64,000 nucleotides of DNA from Parietaria judaica (Eukaryota; Streptophyta; Magnoliopsida; Rosales; Urticaceae): assembly GCA_954871525.1 (NCBI GenBank), contig OX940870.1, positions 11,625,501-11,689,500 of the forward strand, written 5' to 3'. Each line of letters starts with the position of its first letter. Position 1 is the stretch's first letter. Both the position numbers and the translations under genes were made by a program. The notes under the pieces were generated by a model, which was given only the letters and a program-made list of their open reading frames with translations, ran no database searches and was not told the origin of the DNA. This document shows positions 1-11,276 of the stretch, in pieces.

Positions 1-289
1 TACCCTATTTTATGCATTTTGGACTATTTTCTTTGATGCTTGATGTACGGGATTGTTTTTTTATGCAGTTTTTGTAAAAAGATGTATGTTTTTGTTTTTA
101 AATAATATATATATATATTTAAAAAAATGGGTACAGGATAAAACCGGGTACCGGGTATCAAAATACAGATACTCGGAAATCCGGGTACCCTGTTTTCGGG
201 TACCGGTTCCGCGTACCAATTTTCAGATACCCGGATTCCGGTTCCGGGTACCTCAAAAAAATAGGGTACCCTACCCGGTTGCACCCCTA
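1..289. mobile_element. hAT-type MITE, right end only
   Basis: The sequence ends in ...GGTTGCACCCCTA at 289, the reverse complement of a TAGGGGTGCAACC terminus. Positions 125-285 are packed with GGTACC/CCGGGTA motifs. TAGGGGTG ends with palindrome-rich interiors resemble plant non-autonomous hAT elements, and the MITE at 48871-49589 has the same kind of end. The left end lies before the window, so the 8-bp target duplication cannot be checked. Short reading frames here (24-442) are low-complexity and not genes. Confidence 0.5.
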
Positions 290-479
290 AATTTTATGTA
301 CCTTTGTCCAACATTATTTATATGTTTTAGAGTTTCCCTTATAAAGCATTCTTATTCTTATAATCATAATGTTTTATTTTCTTCATCTATTGTCCAAAAA
401 ATTAATATTATATTTAAATATTTTATCAAAATTTATGAATAAAATTAGAGCAACCGCGCAACGCGCGGCCATCCACTAG
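1..479 (+). mobile_element. Helitron, 3' end (5' end outside window)
   Basis: A GC-rich hairpin (CCGCGC-AAC-GCGCGG, 454-468) is followed 11 bases later by CTAG (476-479) and then a host T (480). This is the canonical Helitron 3' terminus: hairpin, CTRR, insertion between A and T. Two further ends in the window (11251, 41808) have the same layout and the same TCCACTAG ending. No Rep/helicase coding is visible, so it is probably non-autonomous. The hAT MITE end at 289 lies inside it. Confidence 0.7.
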
Positions 480-3400
480 TATCTATAAATAAAACCAAAA
501 CGCTGCAAGCTCTTTTAACGCAGCACCACAAACAAGCTCTAGTCTCTCTCTCTCGAGTAAATATTATTTCGTGTTTATATCCGAGTGTGTGACTGTGAGG
601 CGGTGTGTGTGTTCAATACTCCTCTCTCGCTCGTTTCTGCACCAACACAATTTTTGTATTTTTTTCTAACCTTGAAGGACTACTAAAGCAGGAATACTAC
701 TATAGTTTACATAAAGAAATCTTCATAAGGTGTTGCATTTCGTGTAGGAGATTTTACTGATATGAATAGAAGGCTTTTTTTTTTTAAATAAAAAAACCAT
801 GGAAATGTATATATATGTGTGCGTTCTTTAAATTTTTTGGAAATAAAAATTGTTTACATGAAATCGGTAAAGTTGATTTTGAATGACGTGTTTTCGAATA
901 GTTATATGGTTATGCTCTTTTGTAAAAACAAACATGAATTATATTGAAATAAATCCGAAATATTTTTTCAATACATTGAGTCCTTTCTTCTTTTAGTTTT
1001 ATTATAATCATTTTGGTTAGTTTGATTTTTATGTAGATCTGTTATTTATAATACACACGAGAGCTCCAAAGACGGGAGTGCAACACTTAATCTACCAACC
1101 GAGGTGGTGACCTTCTCGCATGTTTATGGGGTATTTTCTTATACAACATTATAATATTTGGCTTTTGGATTGGTATGACTTATAACATGACATATCACAA
1201 GTCGTGCACTTTAAAAAGATTTGAGCAAAATTTTGGATGCAAGATCATACCAAATTGATCTTCAACAAAGTATATTTTAATTTCATATGTTCTTTTTCCT
1301 ATTTGCATTTATTTTGCGTTCTTCGTAATAGATTTTGTATTATTCGTTCAATTTTCACTTCGGCTTTCATTTATTTAATTTACTTTATGACTATTATTTA
1401 TTTATTCTAACAAACCAACTGCAAATAATGAATCGTTGCAAGCTTAATAGTTGTGTCTTGAAAAAAAAAAAGAGTACAGGACTCTCTTTTCCCCGACCCC
1501 TCTCCCAATCTCTCGGCGACTTTGTCTCACTTATCTCTAATTGTTTTTTGACTTCCATACTTTCAGGAATTGTGTTCGCAAAAAATCATAGATTTGAGCC
1601 CTTCTTCTTTTTCTCATTTCTTTCTGTTTATTTATTTATTTCAAACACTAAATACTAATAATGCCTTTCCAATGTATTTGATAGTAACTTTTCGAAGAGT
1701 TGTAACTATTCCCCAAAATAAACCCTCAGAGGAGACGTTCCAAATGGTTTCTCCACTTAAAAACGGTTTATTCACCTTTTCCACTTCATTCTTCTTCAAC
1801 CACTCTCCAAGTCCATGCAAAATACTTTCCCAGAGGCTCTCAAACTTTTCTTCCATCGGCAAGAGCGAGCATACGGAGTTCCTTGAAGAGCCCAACGCCA
1901 TAGCAAAGTCCGTCAAGCGTCGCCTTGCCACTTAGCCTTCAGCCCGGAATTCGACCAGGCCTAAGGCCCATCAACTCTTTTCATCTCTCTCTCTGCCCTA
2001 AGACTCGCTCATTGCCGATAATGAAGGTCTTGATATTCAGCTTTAGATTTTAATTCTTTACATAAGCATTACTAATATTTCTATGGAGTTGTATTTCATA
2101 TATTATTCTAGATTCTTTTATGCTAAAACTATTTCTTTTATTTAGCATTGTTGATCTTTGAAAAAAAAAACCTTAATGAGATATTGAAATTTCATCTCTA
2201 AAATATTAATTCTCTCTCCAAATTCCCAGGTTGAGTTTCAAAATCTTGAACCTTTGGAGACTCTTAAGTCCTATCTGCAATTCTGGACGAATGATGGATG
2301 ATGCTGACGCGAGAGCAAGACCGGGTCAGACTACCAACGTCTTCAACACCTCCTATTGTGCGGTAATATTGTAAATTTCTATATTTATCAGATGAGATCT
2401 TCAAAATAATATTAGGTACCATCATCAAATAGATAATAGAAAAATGTTAAGTCTTATCGTACATGACCTTATTATTGTATTGAATTTAGTATCATTATCA
2501 GTAGGCAATTTTCATTGGATTATATTACGTAAAGTTATGATAGTTTATTGGAAGTTACTATTTGTTTTTATGGGTTATTTTGTCGTTTTACTATTATTCG
2601 AATGACTACCACTTCTTTCAAGTAATTTTTTTCTTTTCAAATATGATGTCAATGATGATACTGGTTCGATCTCTCAGGCTAAGTTCTCTCACTTCGAACG
2701 CTCAAAGCCAATTCCTATTCATTTTCTCTTACGCCAGAGTTATTAATGTGAATTTTCCTCACAACTATAAATGCCAACATGTTCGACTACTCCGACGTGG
2801 TTAGTAATTTTTAAAATGCACATTGTGATTTGTGATTATGATTTTTTATTGTCCTAATTATTTGATTACTTGAATTTTTTTATGATCGTTATGGAGCTGA
2901 TACGATGCTCAATTTGTTACAAACACCAACGCATGCCATTTTTTGCTATTTCTTTAATATTTTACTAAGCATCGTGAGATGCATTAGAGGAATATAAATC
3001 AATTCTTAAATTCTCTTGATGCCAATATTAAGTATAAATATGGAGACATTGAGTACAAAGATTTTCATACATCCTCTTTTGTATTCAACTTTTATATTAA
3101 AAAATGGACCATTCTCGATCTTATGTTTCGTATTAAGAAGAGAAAACTTCTGCAAATTAGTAATAAGTTAAGACCTTTTTCAGGAAGTCGATGTTGTGGT
3201 GTAAATCAACGACGCATTATGTAAACACTCCTCTACCATTTTTCTGGTGAAATTTTTAGAATCAACGTCGAGAATATGGAGCTCCGGTAGTTTCTCGAGC
3301 TGCTATCTCTACTTAGGTAATACTCTTTTTTACCAACGTAGTTTCTTGTAGAATAGCCGTATGTATATTTTTTGATAAGCTAACTGGAGTTGGGGATAAA

Positions 3401-4660
3401 CAGACCCACTGAAAATTTATTTCTTCATATAATATCACATTATAATTTATTGCAGAAATGAAGAGCATATAGATTATAAAAGTAAAAAATGACAGATCTG
3501 TAATTTAGTGTATTTTATTATGTCATTCAATTGAATAATTTTGAAATATTGAGTTTTTTTTTTCTTCTTTATAAAGGGTTTCGAAACTGCAAGATATTGG
3601 TTACTATGATAGTTTTTTAAGTGACTTTTTTGTTGTGGGAAATTATGAATTTTATGGGAATACAGGTAACTGATATGTATAACTTTTTTTTGTGTCTTAC
3701 TATTATATTCTTGGTTTATTATATTGATTTAACAATATAATTAGTAGTTAGAACTTTGAATTACAATAAACTCTATTCTATTAGTATTAGTGGTGAATAG
3801 GGCATGCAAACCGGTATGTACCTTTTTAGGATAGGCTAATACTTTGGAGTTTACGGTCGATAATTCTGCTATTAAGGTATTAGTCTTTCGCTTAAAACAT
3901 TTTAATCTTACACAAGCATCAGTTAAACAAGTAAATTGTATATTTTATTATGGCGTTTTAAATATTAAAACATGTACTATTTGTTCCTATGTCATGCATT
4001 TATTATTTTCAGCCATTGTAGAATGCATACCTATTTGTAATTTAAAGACTAAGGCTGATTTACATACACTCTAGATATTTGCAAATATAAAAGTTTGGTT
4101 TTGGTTTACGACTCCTTTATTTTGGATGCAAAAAAAATTATATATATTTATTCTCGACAAATGTTACCTCACATAATTACATTTTTTATACTTATAGTTC
4201 ATAACAATAGGGCGCCAAATTTTCAACTTTCATTCATATTTAGAGAAGGTAACGTATTACTGATTTTTCATTTTTTAATTTTAAATGTTTTATCTTGGGT
4301 ATAGTTTTTTACTTTTTTTTTTTTATCACATAGGTTAATATCCTTAAAAATAAGATTTTACCGATTTTACATGGATGGATGATTGTAAAATGAAGAGGTT
4401 AGTAGTAATGTGATATAAGTTTTCACTAACATGTCATATAATTTAAATTAAAGCTAATTATTTGAGTAATAACAAACATTTTTTTTAACAACAAATTTTT
4501 TAACATGTGCTTGTGTAGTGTTTTCTTACGTAACGGTAGATTGATCAATACATTACACATGACATTGATTTAAGGATTTTTTTACCAGTCAAATAGAACT
4601 TTTGTTAAGACTTTATACTGTGATTGTTGTTCAGGAAGTTTCAGGTACTACATGAAAACG
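480..4660. other. Unassigned AT-rich region, no recognisable gene
   Basis: I see no coding region with a recognisable family here. The reading frames at 1335-1658, 1641-1931 (minus), 2562-2804 and 3844-4074 are short, of biased composition and lack a motif I know. Splice-like sites and TC-rich tracts (540-630, 1480-1520, 1980-2000) leave open a captured gene 5' region. If the sequence starting TCTATAAATAAAA at 482 is a Helitron 5' end, this stretch could be interior of a Helitron ending at 11251. Confidence 0.4.
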
Positions 4661-4691
4661 GTTGTGATTTGCTATTTCTTATACCGGGGAC

Positions 4692-6206
4692 ATGGAAACC
4701 GCTTATGATTTGCAAAAAAACATTTTAGTCGATTTTTTCAAAATGTCTAACATAAACGTTGCTTTTACCACTGACTTGTGGAGCGGTCCAAGTTTAAACG
4801 ATTACATGAGTTTGACCGCCCATTACGTCGACGATGAATGGAATCCATGTCAACGACTTTTAAACTTATCGCCTTTCGAGTGTCGCCATACCGGAAAAAA
4901 CATAGCCGAGAAATTATTTGAATTATTTGGTGATTGGGGTTTACAAAATCGTATTATTTCCATTACCTTAGATAATGCCTCAAGCAACAACGCCGCGATT
5001 ATGATCTTGGAAACAATGTTGCCCGCTTCTCCGTTTCGAAATATTTTACATCAACGGTGTGCTTGTCACATAATTAATTTAATTGCACGAACGGGCGAGG
5101 GACATATTGCACATCATGTTGAAAAATTACGCGGCATTGTTGATTGGATCCGGCATCCTCAAACCACCAATAGGTGGAGACGATTTTGTAAAGACCACAA
5201 TCATAAAACTAATAGGTTTGGTTTAGATAATAATACGCGATGGAACTCTACGTATTTAATGATTTCAGTTGTGTGTAGACAAAGACTTCCTTTGGACCAT
5301 TTCCTCGGACAGGAACTCCCTCCGGAGGCGCGGATCACGGAGGCGGAATGGGCTACCGCGAAGAAATTCCTCGCTTTCCTCAAACCTTTTTATGCTGTTA
5401 CTTTAAATTTTTCTAACCAAAATAAACCTTCTTTGAATCATGGTCTTTCGGGTCTTTATGAAATTTCGTGTGCTTTCAAAGAATTCGAAAACGACCCTAT
5501 TATTTCGCCGCTTATTGAGTCTATGGTTTTGAAATTCAAGTCTTATTGGGATCCACCCCCGTTTTCATTTTGCTTCGGTGCTATTCTAGACCCTCGTCTT
5601 TCGGATGCATATGGGTCAATGATGATAGGGATCGGAGAAAACATAGTGGTGGATTATCGTAATTATGTTAATGTTGTTAACGAAGCTTTTTATGAATTGT
5701 ACAGTGAATACAACAAACGGTTCCCTCAATTCAACGCACAGGAGGAACAAAGGGCAGTGATGGCAAGCTCAACCAAGACGGGATTAGACTTCAGCCGGAG
5801 ACTCAAGCAACGGGTAAGTCGCGGGAAATCCACTACGCAGTTGGCGGGCGACACGGACGGCCAACCGGCATAATTGAAGCGCTACTACGGCCTGCTATTC
5901 GACGAAGAATCCGACGAGTTCGATGTGATAAGGTGGTGGAAGATTCAACGGGACAGATTTCCGCTATTGGCAAGAATGGCGAGGGATATACTGTCCATCC
6001 CCATTTCCAGCGTTGCTTCGGAGAGCGTTTTTAGTACGGCTCAATATCTCATCAACGACCGGCGGGCGTCAACCACCAACACACACGTCGAGCATATTGT
6101 GGTGTTGAATGATTTGTTGTTCAACCCCCCCGTGATTGCCGAACACTCCGAAGCAAGCGACCTGGAGCTAATGACGGAAAGGTTCAACGCAATGTTCCCC
6201 GAGTAA
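4692..6206 (+). pseudogene. hAT transposase (copy 1), premature stop, 5' truncated
   Basis: A RICESLEEPER/DAYSLEEPER-like hAT transposase, the enzyme that cuts and pastes hAT DNA transposons. The first open part (4692-5873) holds the RNase H-like catalytic region with TTDLW near residue 27 and TLDNASSNN near residue 96, the two Asp contexts typical of hAT enzymes, and a C-x-C-H zinc-type motif (RCACH). A TAA at 5871-5873 breaks the frame; copy 2 on the minus strand has a Glu codon there. After the stop the same frame continues (5874-6206) with the hAT C-terminal dimerisation domain (RWW, then SIPISSVASESVFS). The BED zinc-finger exon seen in copy 2 is missing upstream, where similarity to copy 2 ends near 4670. 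It cannot encode a full transposase as it stands. Confidence 0.9.
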
Positions 6207-6721
6207 TGATGTGCTCTTTCCTCTCTTGGTTTTATGTCCCTAAGGAGGGTTTTACAAGAGAGGTTTTAGTGAGGCATCTTGTAATATTTATACTGAATAT
6301 TTACAGCTCTCTTCCACCTTATTGTAATATTCACAACGAATAATACAACTTCTTTTTTTTAATATCTCGTCTTATCGTATTTAATTATATATTTGTTGAT
6401 TAAATTTGTTCAAATTATTAATATGTTACAAATTAATATTTATTAACATATGTTACAAATTAAAAACTAAGATATAAATCAAACTTATTAATATGTTACA
6501 AAATAATAATTACAACATATTTAAATAATTTTGAAATAAATAAATTAAAAATAATAATTATAAATAATAAACATATTTAAATATAGTTTTGAAATAATTG
6601 ATAAAGTTTGATAATTAAATTCGGGTAAAAAATAACCAAGTTAAACATTAGAAACAATTAGATACATATGCCGCAAAGTACAACAATGAAAGAACCTGTG
6701 CAATTTCTCACCCCTGGACCA

Positions 6722-7240
6722 TGTTAAGGTCGGATTTGGTCAAATCCATCCTCAACTCTACACTTGTCGTTTTATCATTAAAACGATAGGAATAGAGGCA
6801 AGATACAAGAGGACTTTCAGCCCGCGATGGAACAAACACCAAAGGCCCAGTACGTAGAAGAAGCCCAAAGAGAAAAGCCTCTATTAACCCTAAGCTTATA
6901 AATACAAAAGAAAACCTCATTGAGAGGGGGAGGTCAGCCGTGACAGGATAGAAAAGAGGAAAGAAAGAAGAGAGAAAGGAGAAGAGAATCTACCAAACTC
7001 ATTGAACTATGTGATGACCTGATCGCGGTTCGACGTGTACGTAGGCAGCCTCGCCGAAGGCGACGAGGTGCGGCATCAAATCATATTTTCCATTATTATT
7101 CCTTCGTGTGTCCGAGCTATCAAACGGGAAAAACCGAGTCCTTCCGGGATAAATAAATCGGGGATAATCGTTATTCATATTTTGTTGTGTTTGTTTGATT
7201 ATCCTCGTGGCTGGTAAGGCGGTGCGAATCGCGCTCTACA
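6722..7240 (+). repeat. Left LTR of the LARD-like element
   Basis: 519 bp, TGTTAAGG...TCTACA, very similar to 9717-10235. Followed directly by the primer-binding segment. Confidence 0.9.
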
Positions 7241-7509
7241 GTTTGGCGCCCACCGTGGGGCTTAGTTTTTCTCTAACTCGCAGCCATGAACTCGAAGAGA
7301 TGATAACCAACGACGACAATGGCAACACCGAGCACTGATCTCGTCTATACATTTGATAAATAAAACTGTATTCTTTCTTAGTTTTCTTACAGGCCTTGCC
7401 GTGAGCTCCGGTTCGACGGGTCATTCGCCCCTATCAGACGCTAGAGGAGAAAGTTACAAACACTGGAAGATTCATCACCGAGGGAAGGCTCGATGAGCGA
7501 GGAGACCCG

Positions 7510-7977
7510 ATGACCGCTGATGGCGTGCTCGCTACGTGGGAGGAGACCTGCTCCCCCAGTGGCAGGAGAGCGGCTTGCGAGAAGGTAGGGCCCGACGACG
7601 AGCTACGGCGCGATGATGTGCTCGCTGCGCGGGAGGAGACGTGCTTCCCCAGCGGCAAGAGAGCAGCTTGCGAGAAGGTAGGGCACGACGACGAGCTACG
7701 ACCCGATGACGTGCTCGCTGCGTGGGAGCAGACCTGCTTCCCTAGCGGCAGGAGAGCAGCTTGCGAGAAGGTAGGGCCCGACGACGAGCTACGACCCGAT
7801 GACGTGCTCACTGCGTGGGAGCAGACGTGCTTCCCCAGCGGCAGGAGAGCAACTTGCAAGAAGGAGAGCAGCTTGCACGGTGAGCTAAGATTCGACAACC
7901 CAGGCTTCCCGACAGGAACGATAAGCGATGAGGTGCTCGCCGCCTACTACGGGAGCTGCTTGCGCACACAGCGATGA
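7510..7977 (+). repeat. 93-bp tandem repeats with an open frame, inside the LARD
   Basis: About four copies of a 93-bp unit keep an open frame of 155 codons whose translated unit (31 residues) includes RAACEKVGPDDEL. It is followed by a two-copy repeat (about 7924-8020) with GCGATGAGGT. The open frame follows from the unit length being divisible by three. I recognise no protein family and see no reason to call it a gene. Confidence 0.6.
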
Positions 7978-8509
7978 GGTTCTCGCCGCCTACTACGAGA
8001 GCTACTTCCGTCCAAGGCGATGAGACGAGGAAAACTTGACGATACGACTAAAGCATTGTAAGGCAAGAAATGGCTTCACAGGATCGAGAAGCTCAGAGAC
8101 GACCAATGAAACCCAAATGCGAGGAGATGGTCAATGCATCCTATCAAACGACGACCAATAACGACATGCACATGCGTTTTTCGGTAATCTCTTTCTGTTC
8201 CTTTTGCTTCAAGAAATGATTTACTCGACCAGCCAACCAAGTTGATTTTTGTGAGTTTTTCGTTACAAACCAAATTGAAAGGTCCTTACGTGGAAACTTC
8301 CATCAACAAGAAAAGTGTTAATATTACGGCGAAAGTGCCAGGATAAAGAAAAATATTACGGAGGAAGGTGCCAAAAAAAAAGGAGAGAGCCTCTAGTTAT
8401 CGCCGCGATGAGCCCGAAATACCGACACGCTCATCGCTGCACTCCCGAGTACGCCGCCGTGGCGGGTACGATATTATCATCGGACTCGTCACCGTGCACG
8501 ACTCGATGA

Positions 8510-8885
8510 AGAAGAAAAAAGGGCCTCGACGAAAGTTTCGACGGCACCAAGAAATGAAAAAAAAAGGCCTCGACGAAAGTTTCGACGGCACCAAGAAATG
8601 AAAAAAGGGCCTCGACGAAAGTTTCGACAGCACCGAGAAATTAAAAAAGGGTCTCGACGAAAGTTTCGACGGCACCAAGAAATTAAAAAAGGGCCTCGAC
8701 GAAAGTTTCGACGGCACCAAGAAATGAAAAAAGGGCCTCGACGAAAGTTTCGACGGCACCAAGAAATGAAAAAAGGGCCTCGACGAAAGTTTCGACGGCA
8801 CCAAGAAATGAAAAAAGGGCCTCGACGAAAGTTTCGACGGCACCAAGAAATGAAAAAAATGGCCTCGACGAAAGTATCGACGACA
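8510..8885 (+). repeat. 42-44 bp tandem repeat array, about nine copies
   Basis: The core CCTCGACGAAAGTTTCGACG recurs about every 42 bp from 8524 to 8870, separated by A-rich spacers (AAGAAATGAAAAAAGGG). Each core contains the short palindrome CGAAAGTTTCG. Copies are contiguous and in an LTR-element interior, so this is not a CRISPR array. Open frames on both strands are a by-product of the 14-codon period. Confidence 0.85.
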
Positions 8886-9716
8886 CCATAGAAAGAAAAA
8901 TTACAGCGATGAGATCAAGTTTTTGTTTCTTTTTGTTCTTTACATATGTACATATTTCATATCTACTTACGATCAAGAAAAAAGAATTCTCAGCTGAAAA
9001 TGTAGGACAAAGAGAAATAATTAGGTAAAAGCGAGGAAAGGATCACCGCGCTCATGACGTCGGTGTCATCATCGACAAAGGAGATTTTCTCACTAATGAG
9101 TATCGTCTATGTAACGAGCTCGTCATCGCAGAGAAGCTGGCCGACGAGACGAGCTCGCACTAAGAGGAGGGATCGAGGAATCAATACCGCATCGATAAGC
9201 GCTACAGTCCTCAACCGAGAAGCCATCCTCCATATAAAGTCAAGTTCACACTATAGAGTGTTCACACGGCTTCCTTAAAACCATCATCTCCATTGAAATC
9301 GACAAGTTCATCGCAATAACGCTAGACAAGCTCATCGGATATCACGAGGACAGAGTTCATAGCGAGGATCTTCAGAGAAAATGGTATCGGTCCAAGTGGT
9401 ACTTCCGTTCCCTTCGGTCAAGGCATCCGTCGAAGCCTACCCCGTTGAGTTCGTGAGCAGTCAAACACCGGCAAGACCATCGGCTACCCAAGGGAGTTGT
9501 CAACCCTCTCAACGCCGATATCGTAAAGTCAAAGCTCCTACCCGACGACTCCTAGCTACGTTATCGCATACTACGGGTATTATTATCAGAGAGCACCGCC
9601 GGGCGACAGCTTGGTCTATGATTCCTATCATTAGGAGCGATGATTCAGATTGGAAGTAATATAGTTTTTCTCTACATTTTACCAAGTGCTCACACTTGAT
9701 AAAATGGGGGACTAAC

Positions 9717-10235
9717 TGTTAAGGTCGGATTTGGTCAAATCCATCCTCAACTCTACACTTGTCTTTTTATCATTAAAACGATAGAAATAGAGGCAAGATA
9801 CAAGAGGACTTTCAGCCCACGATGGAACAAACACCAAAGGCCCAGTACGCAGAAGAAGCCCAAAGAGAAAAGTCTCTAGTAACCCTAAGCTTATAAATTC
9901 AAAAGAAAACCTCATTGAGAGGGGGAGGTCAGCCGTGACAGGATAGAAAAGAGGAAAGAAAGAAGAGAGAAAGGAGAAGAGAATCTACCAAATCCATTGA
10001 ACTACGTGATGACCTGATCCCGGTTCGACAGGTACGTAGGCAGCCTTGCCGAAGGCGACGGGGTGCGGTATCAAATCATATTTTCCATTATTATTCCTTC
10101 GTGTGTCCGAGCTATCAAACGAGAAAAACCGAGTCCTTCCGGGATAAATAAATCGGGGATAATTGTTATTCATATTTTGTTGTGTTTGTTTGATTATCCT
10201 TGTGGCTGGTAAGGCGGTGCGAATCGCCCTCTACA
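9717..10235 (+). repeat. Right LTR of the LARD-like element
   Basis: 519 bp, same ends as the left LTR with only scattered substitutions by eye, indicating a fairly recent insertion. Followed by GACCC. Confidence 0.9.
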
Positions 10236-10365
10236 GACCCTAGTCGCGATTTCTCGCGACGCCGCCAGTCGCTACCCGTCGCGACGCCGCCAGTCGCGAC
10301 GCCCGAACACGCGATTTTGGCGACTTTCATCGCGACGAGTCGCGACGTCGGCAGTTTCAGCTCTA
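10236..10365 (+). promoter_or_regulatory. Subterminal TCGCGA array of hAT copy 1
   Basis: Six TCGCGA palindromes occur in 130 bp next to the transposon end. hAT transposases bind short motifs repeated near the element ends, so these are candidate binding sites; that role is inferred. Confidence 0.5.
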
Positions 10366-10373
10366 GGTATAAG

Positions 10374-11220
10374 TTGATCAGAGTGATAGTGGATAATTAT
10401 TTACTAAGTTTATGTGTATATGTGTTTGTGAGCTCCCCCTAAACTATATATAGTTTTTATCACATTAACTTTTACATTTTGCAAATTTTTTATTCACTTA
10501 ATTTCAGATTTTTTCCACAATCAATAAGAAATCTTAGAAATGTCATCGAAGAGCTAAGGCGGATTAGGATAGCTTTATTGAACTGTTAGGGTTGTTAGTC
10601 GTATTCTATATTTATCCATTACAAAGAACCTTCATTGTATAACATGAAGGTTATCATGATGTCTGGGAGAAAATTGCTCACAAGTTAATATTTTATGTAC
10701 ATTATTTTTTAATTAACTCTTTTGCTTAGTAAATATAATGATCATCTGTTTATTAAATTATTCTATCTCTATTTTGGCTAATTCATTATTAGTGTTTGTA
10801 ATTTTGTTGTGTGAAGATTGTGAATTAATTAGAAAAAATCTAAAACAAATTCTCTACCAAAAAGGAATTGGCAGATTTCTCTTATGCTTGATAATGAAAT
10901 GATTTTAATCTACAAAAATTTTAACCAAATTCTCTACATAACCTAAAACTCAAGCTCACCTTCATACTTCACAATAATTTGCAATTGTCTAATGTTATTG
11001 TATAAAAGAAGACGAAGAAGACTTGAAATCGTTTTTAGGGTTATTCATTAAAAATAAATTGATCGTTACTCTTCACTGCCGGGAAAGTGTTTTGAATATT
11101 TTTCCTTATATCTTTAAAAATTAAGGTTATAAAAAATCATTATTGATGTGTATTTTTGAAATTTATAAATATATTCAATACATATTTCAATTAAAAAATA
11201 TTAATGTTACCTTTCAACAT
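10374..11220. other. AT-rich DNA without recognised gene
   Basis: No coding sequence is recognised. This is probably Helitron interior, since a Helitron 3' end follows at 11251. TCTACAAAAATTTTAACC near 10910 is one alternative candidate for that Helitron's 5' end. Confidence 0.35.
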
Positions 11221-11251
11221 CACCGCGCAAAGCGCGGTGCCAGTCCACTAG
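11221..11251 (+). mobile_element. Helitron 3' terminus (second)
   Basis: A perfect 8-bp stem (CACCGCGC-AAA-GCGCGGTG, 11221-11239) is followed by TGCCAGTCCACTAG-type sequence ending CTAG at 11251, then host T. It lies about 20 bp into the LTR of the minus-strand copia element, so the Helitron inserted into that LTR. A possible 5' end is TCTATAAATAAAA at 482, preceded by A, which would give a 10.8-kb Helitron containing hAT copy 1; this is unproven. Confidence 0.72.
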
Positions 11252-11276
11252 TTACATTTATTGACAACACTCTCCC

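Larger units (their letters stand above)
6722..10235 (+). mobile_element. Non-autonomous LTR retroelement (LARD-like) with 519-bp LTRs
   Basis: Two near-identical direct repeats (6722-7240 and 9717-10235) start TGTTAAGG and end TCTACA. The primer-binding segment TTTGGCGCCCACCGTGGGG (from 7242) follows the left LTR, as in plant gypsy-type elements. A purine tract AAAATGGGGGACTAAC precedes the right LTR. Flanks are GACCA and GACCC, a 5-bp target duplication with one change. The 2.5-kb interior has no gag, protease, integrase or reverse transcriptase, only two tandem-repeat blocks, so it needed enzymes from elsewhere. It sits inside the 3' part of hAT copy 1. Confidence 0.88.
4670..10365 (+). 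mobile_element. hAT transposon copy 1, split by an LTR element
   Basis: The transposase remnant is followed by the same 3' flank as copy 2: a CTCTCTTG-containing tract at 6215-6345 and AT-rich repeats with GTTACAAATTAATA up to 6660. The element is then interrupted at 6721 by an LTR retroelement and resumes at 10236 with a TCGCGA-rich stretch ending CAGCTCTA at 10365. The reverse complement of that end (TAGAGCTG) matches the end of copy 2 at 59956. The bases after it, GGTATAAG, would be the 8-bp target duplication, but I could not find the left end. The left boundary given is only where similarity to copy 2 begins. Confidence 0.75.

Noticed and set aside
7510..7977. A genuine repeat-protein gene in the LARD interior
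   Set aside because: The open frame follows from a 93-bp unit, has no promoter or family match, and the element is otherwise non-coding.
8397..8846. 149-codon minus-strand frame of FVPSKLSSRPFFHFL-type repeats
   Set aside because: It is only the reverse reading of the 42-bp tandem repeat, whose length is divisible by three.
8510..8885. Regular 42-bp repeats resembling a CRISPR array
   Set aside because: Units are contiguous without unique spacers, the array is inside a plant LTR element, and no cas genes exist in this eukaryotic DNA.
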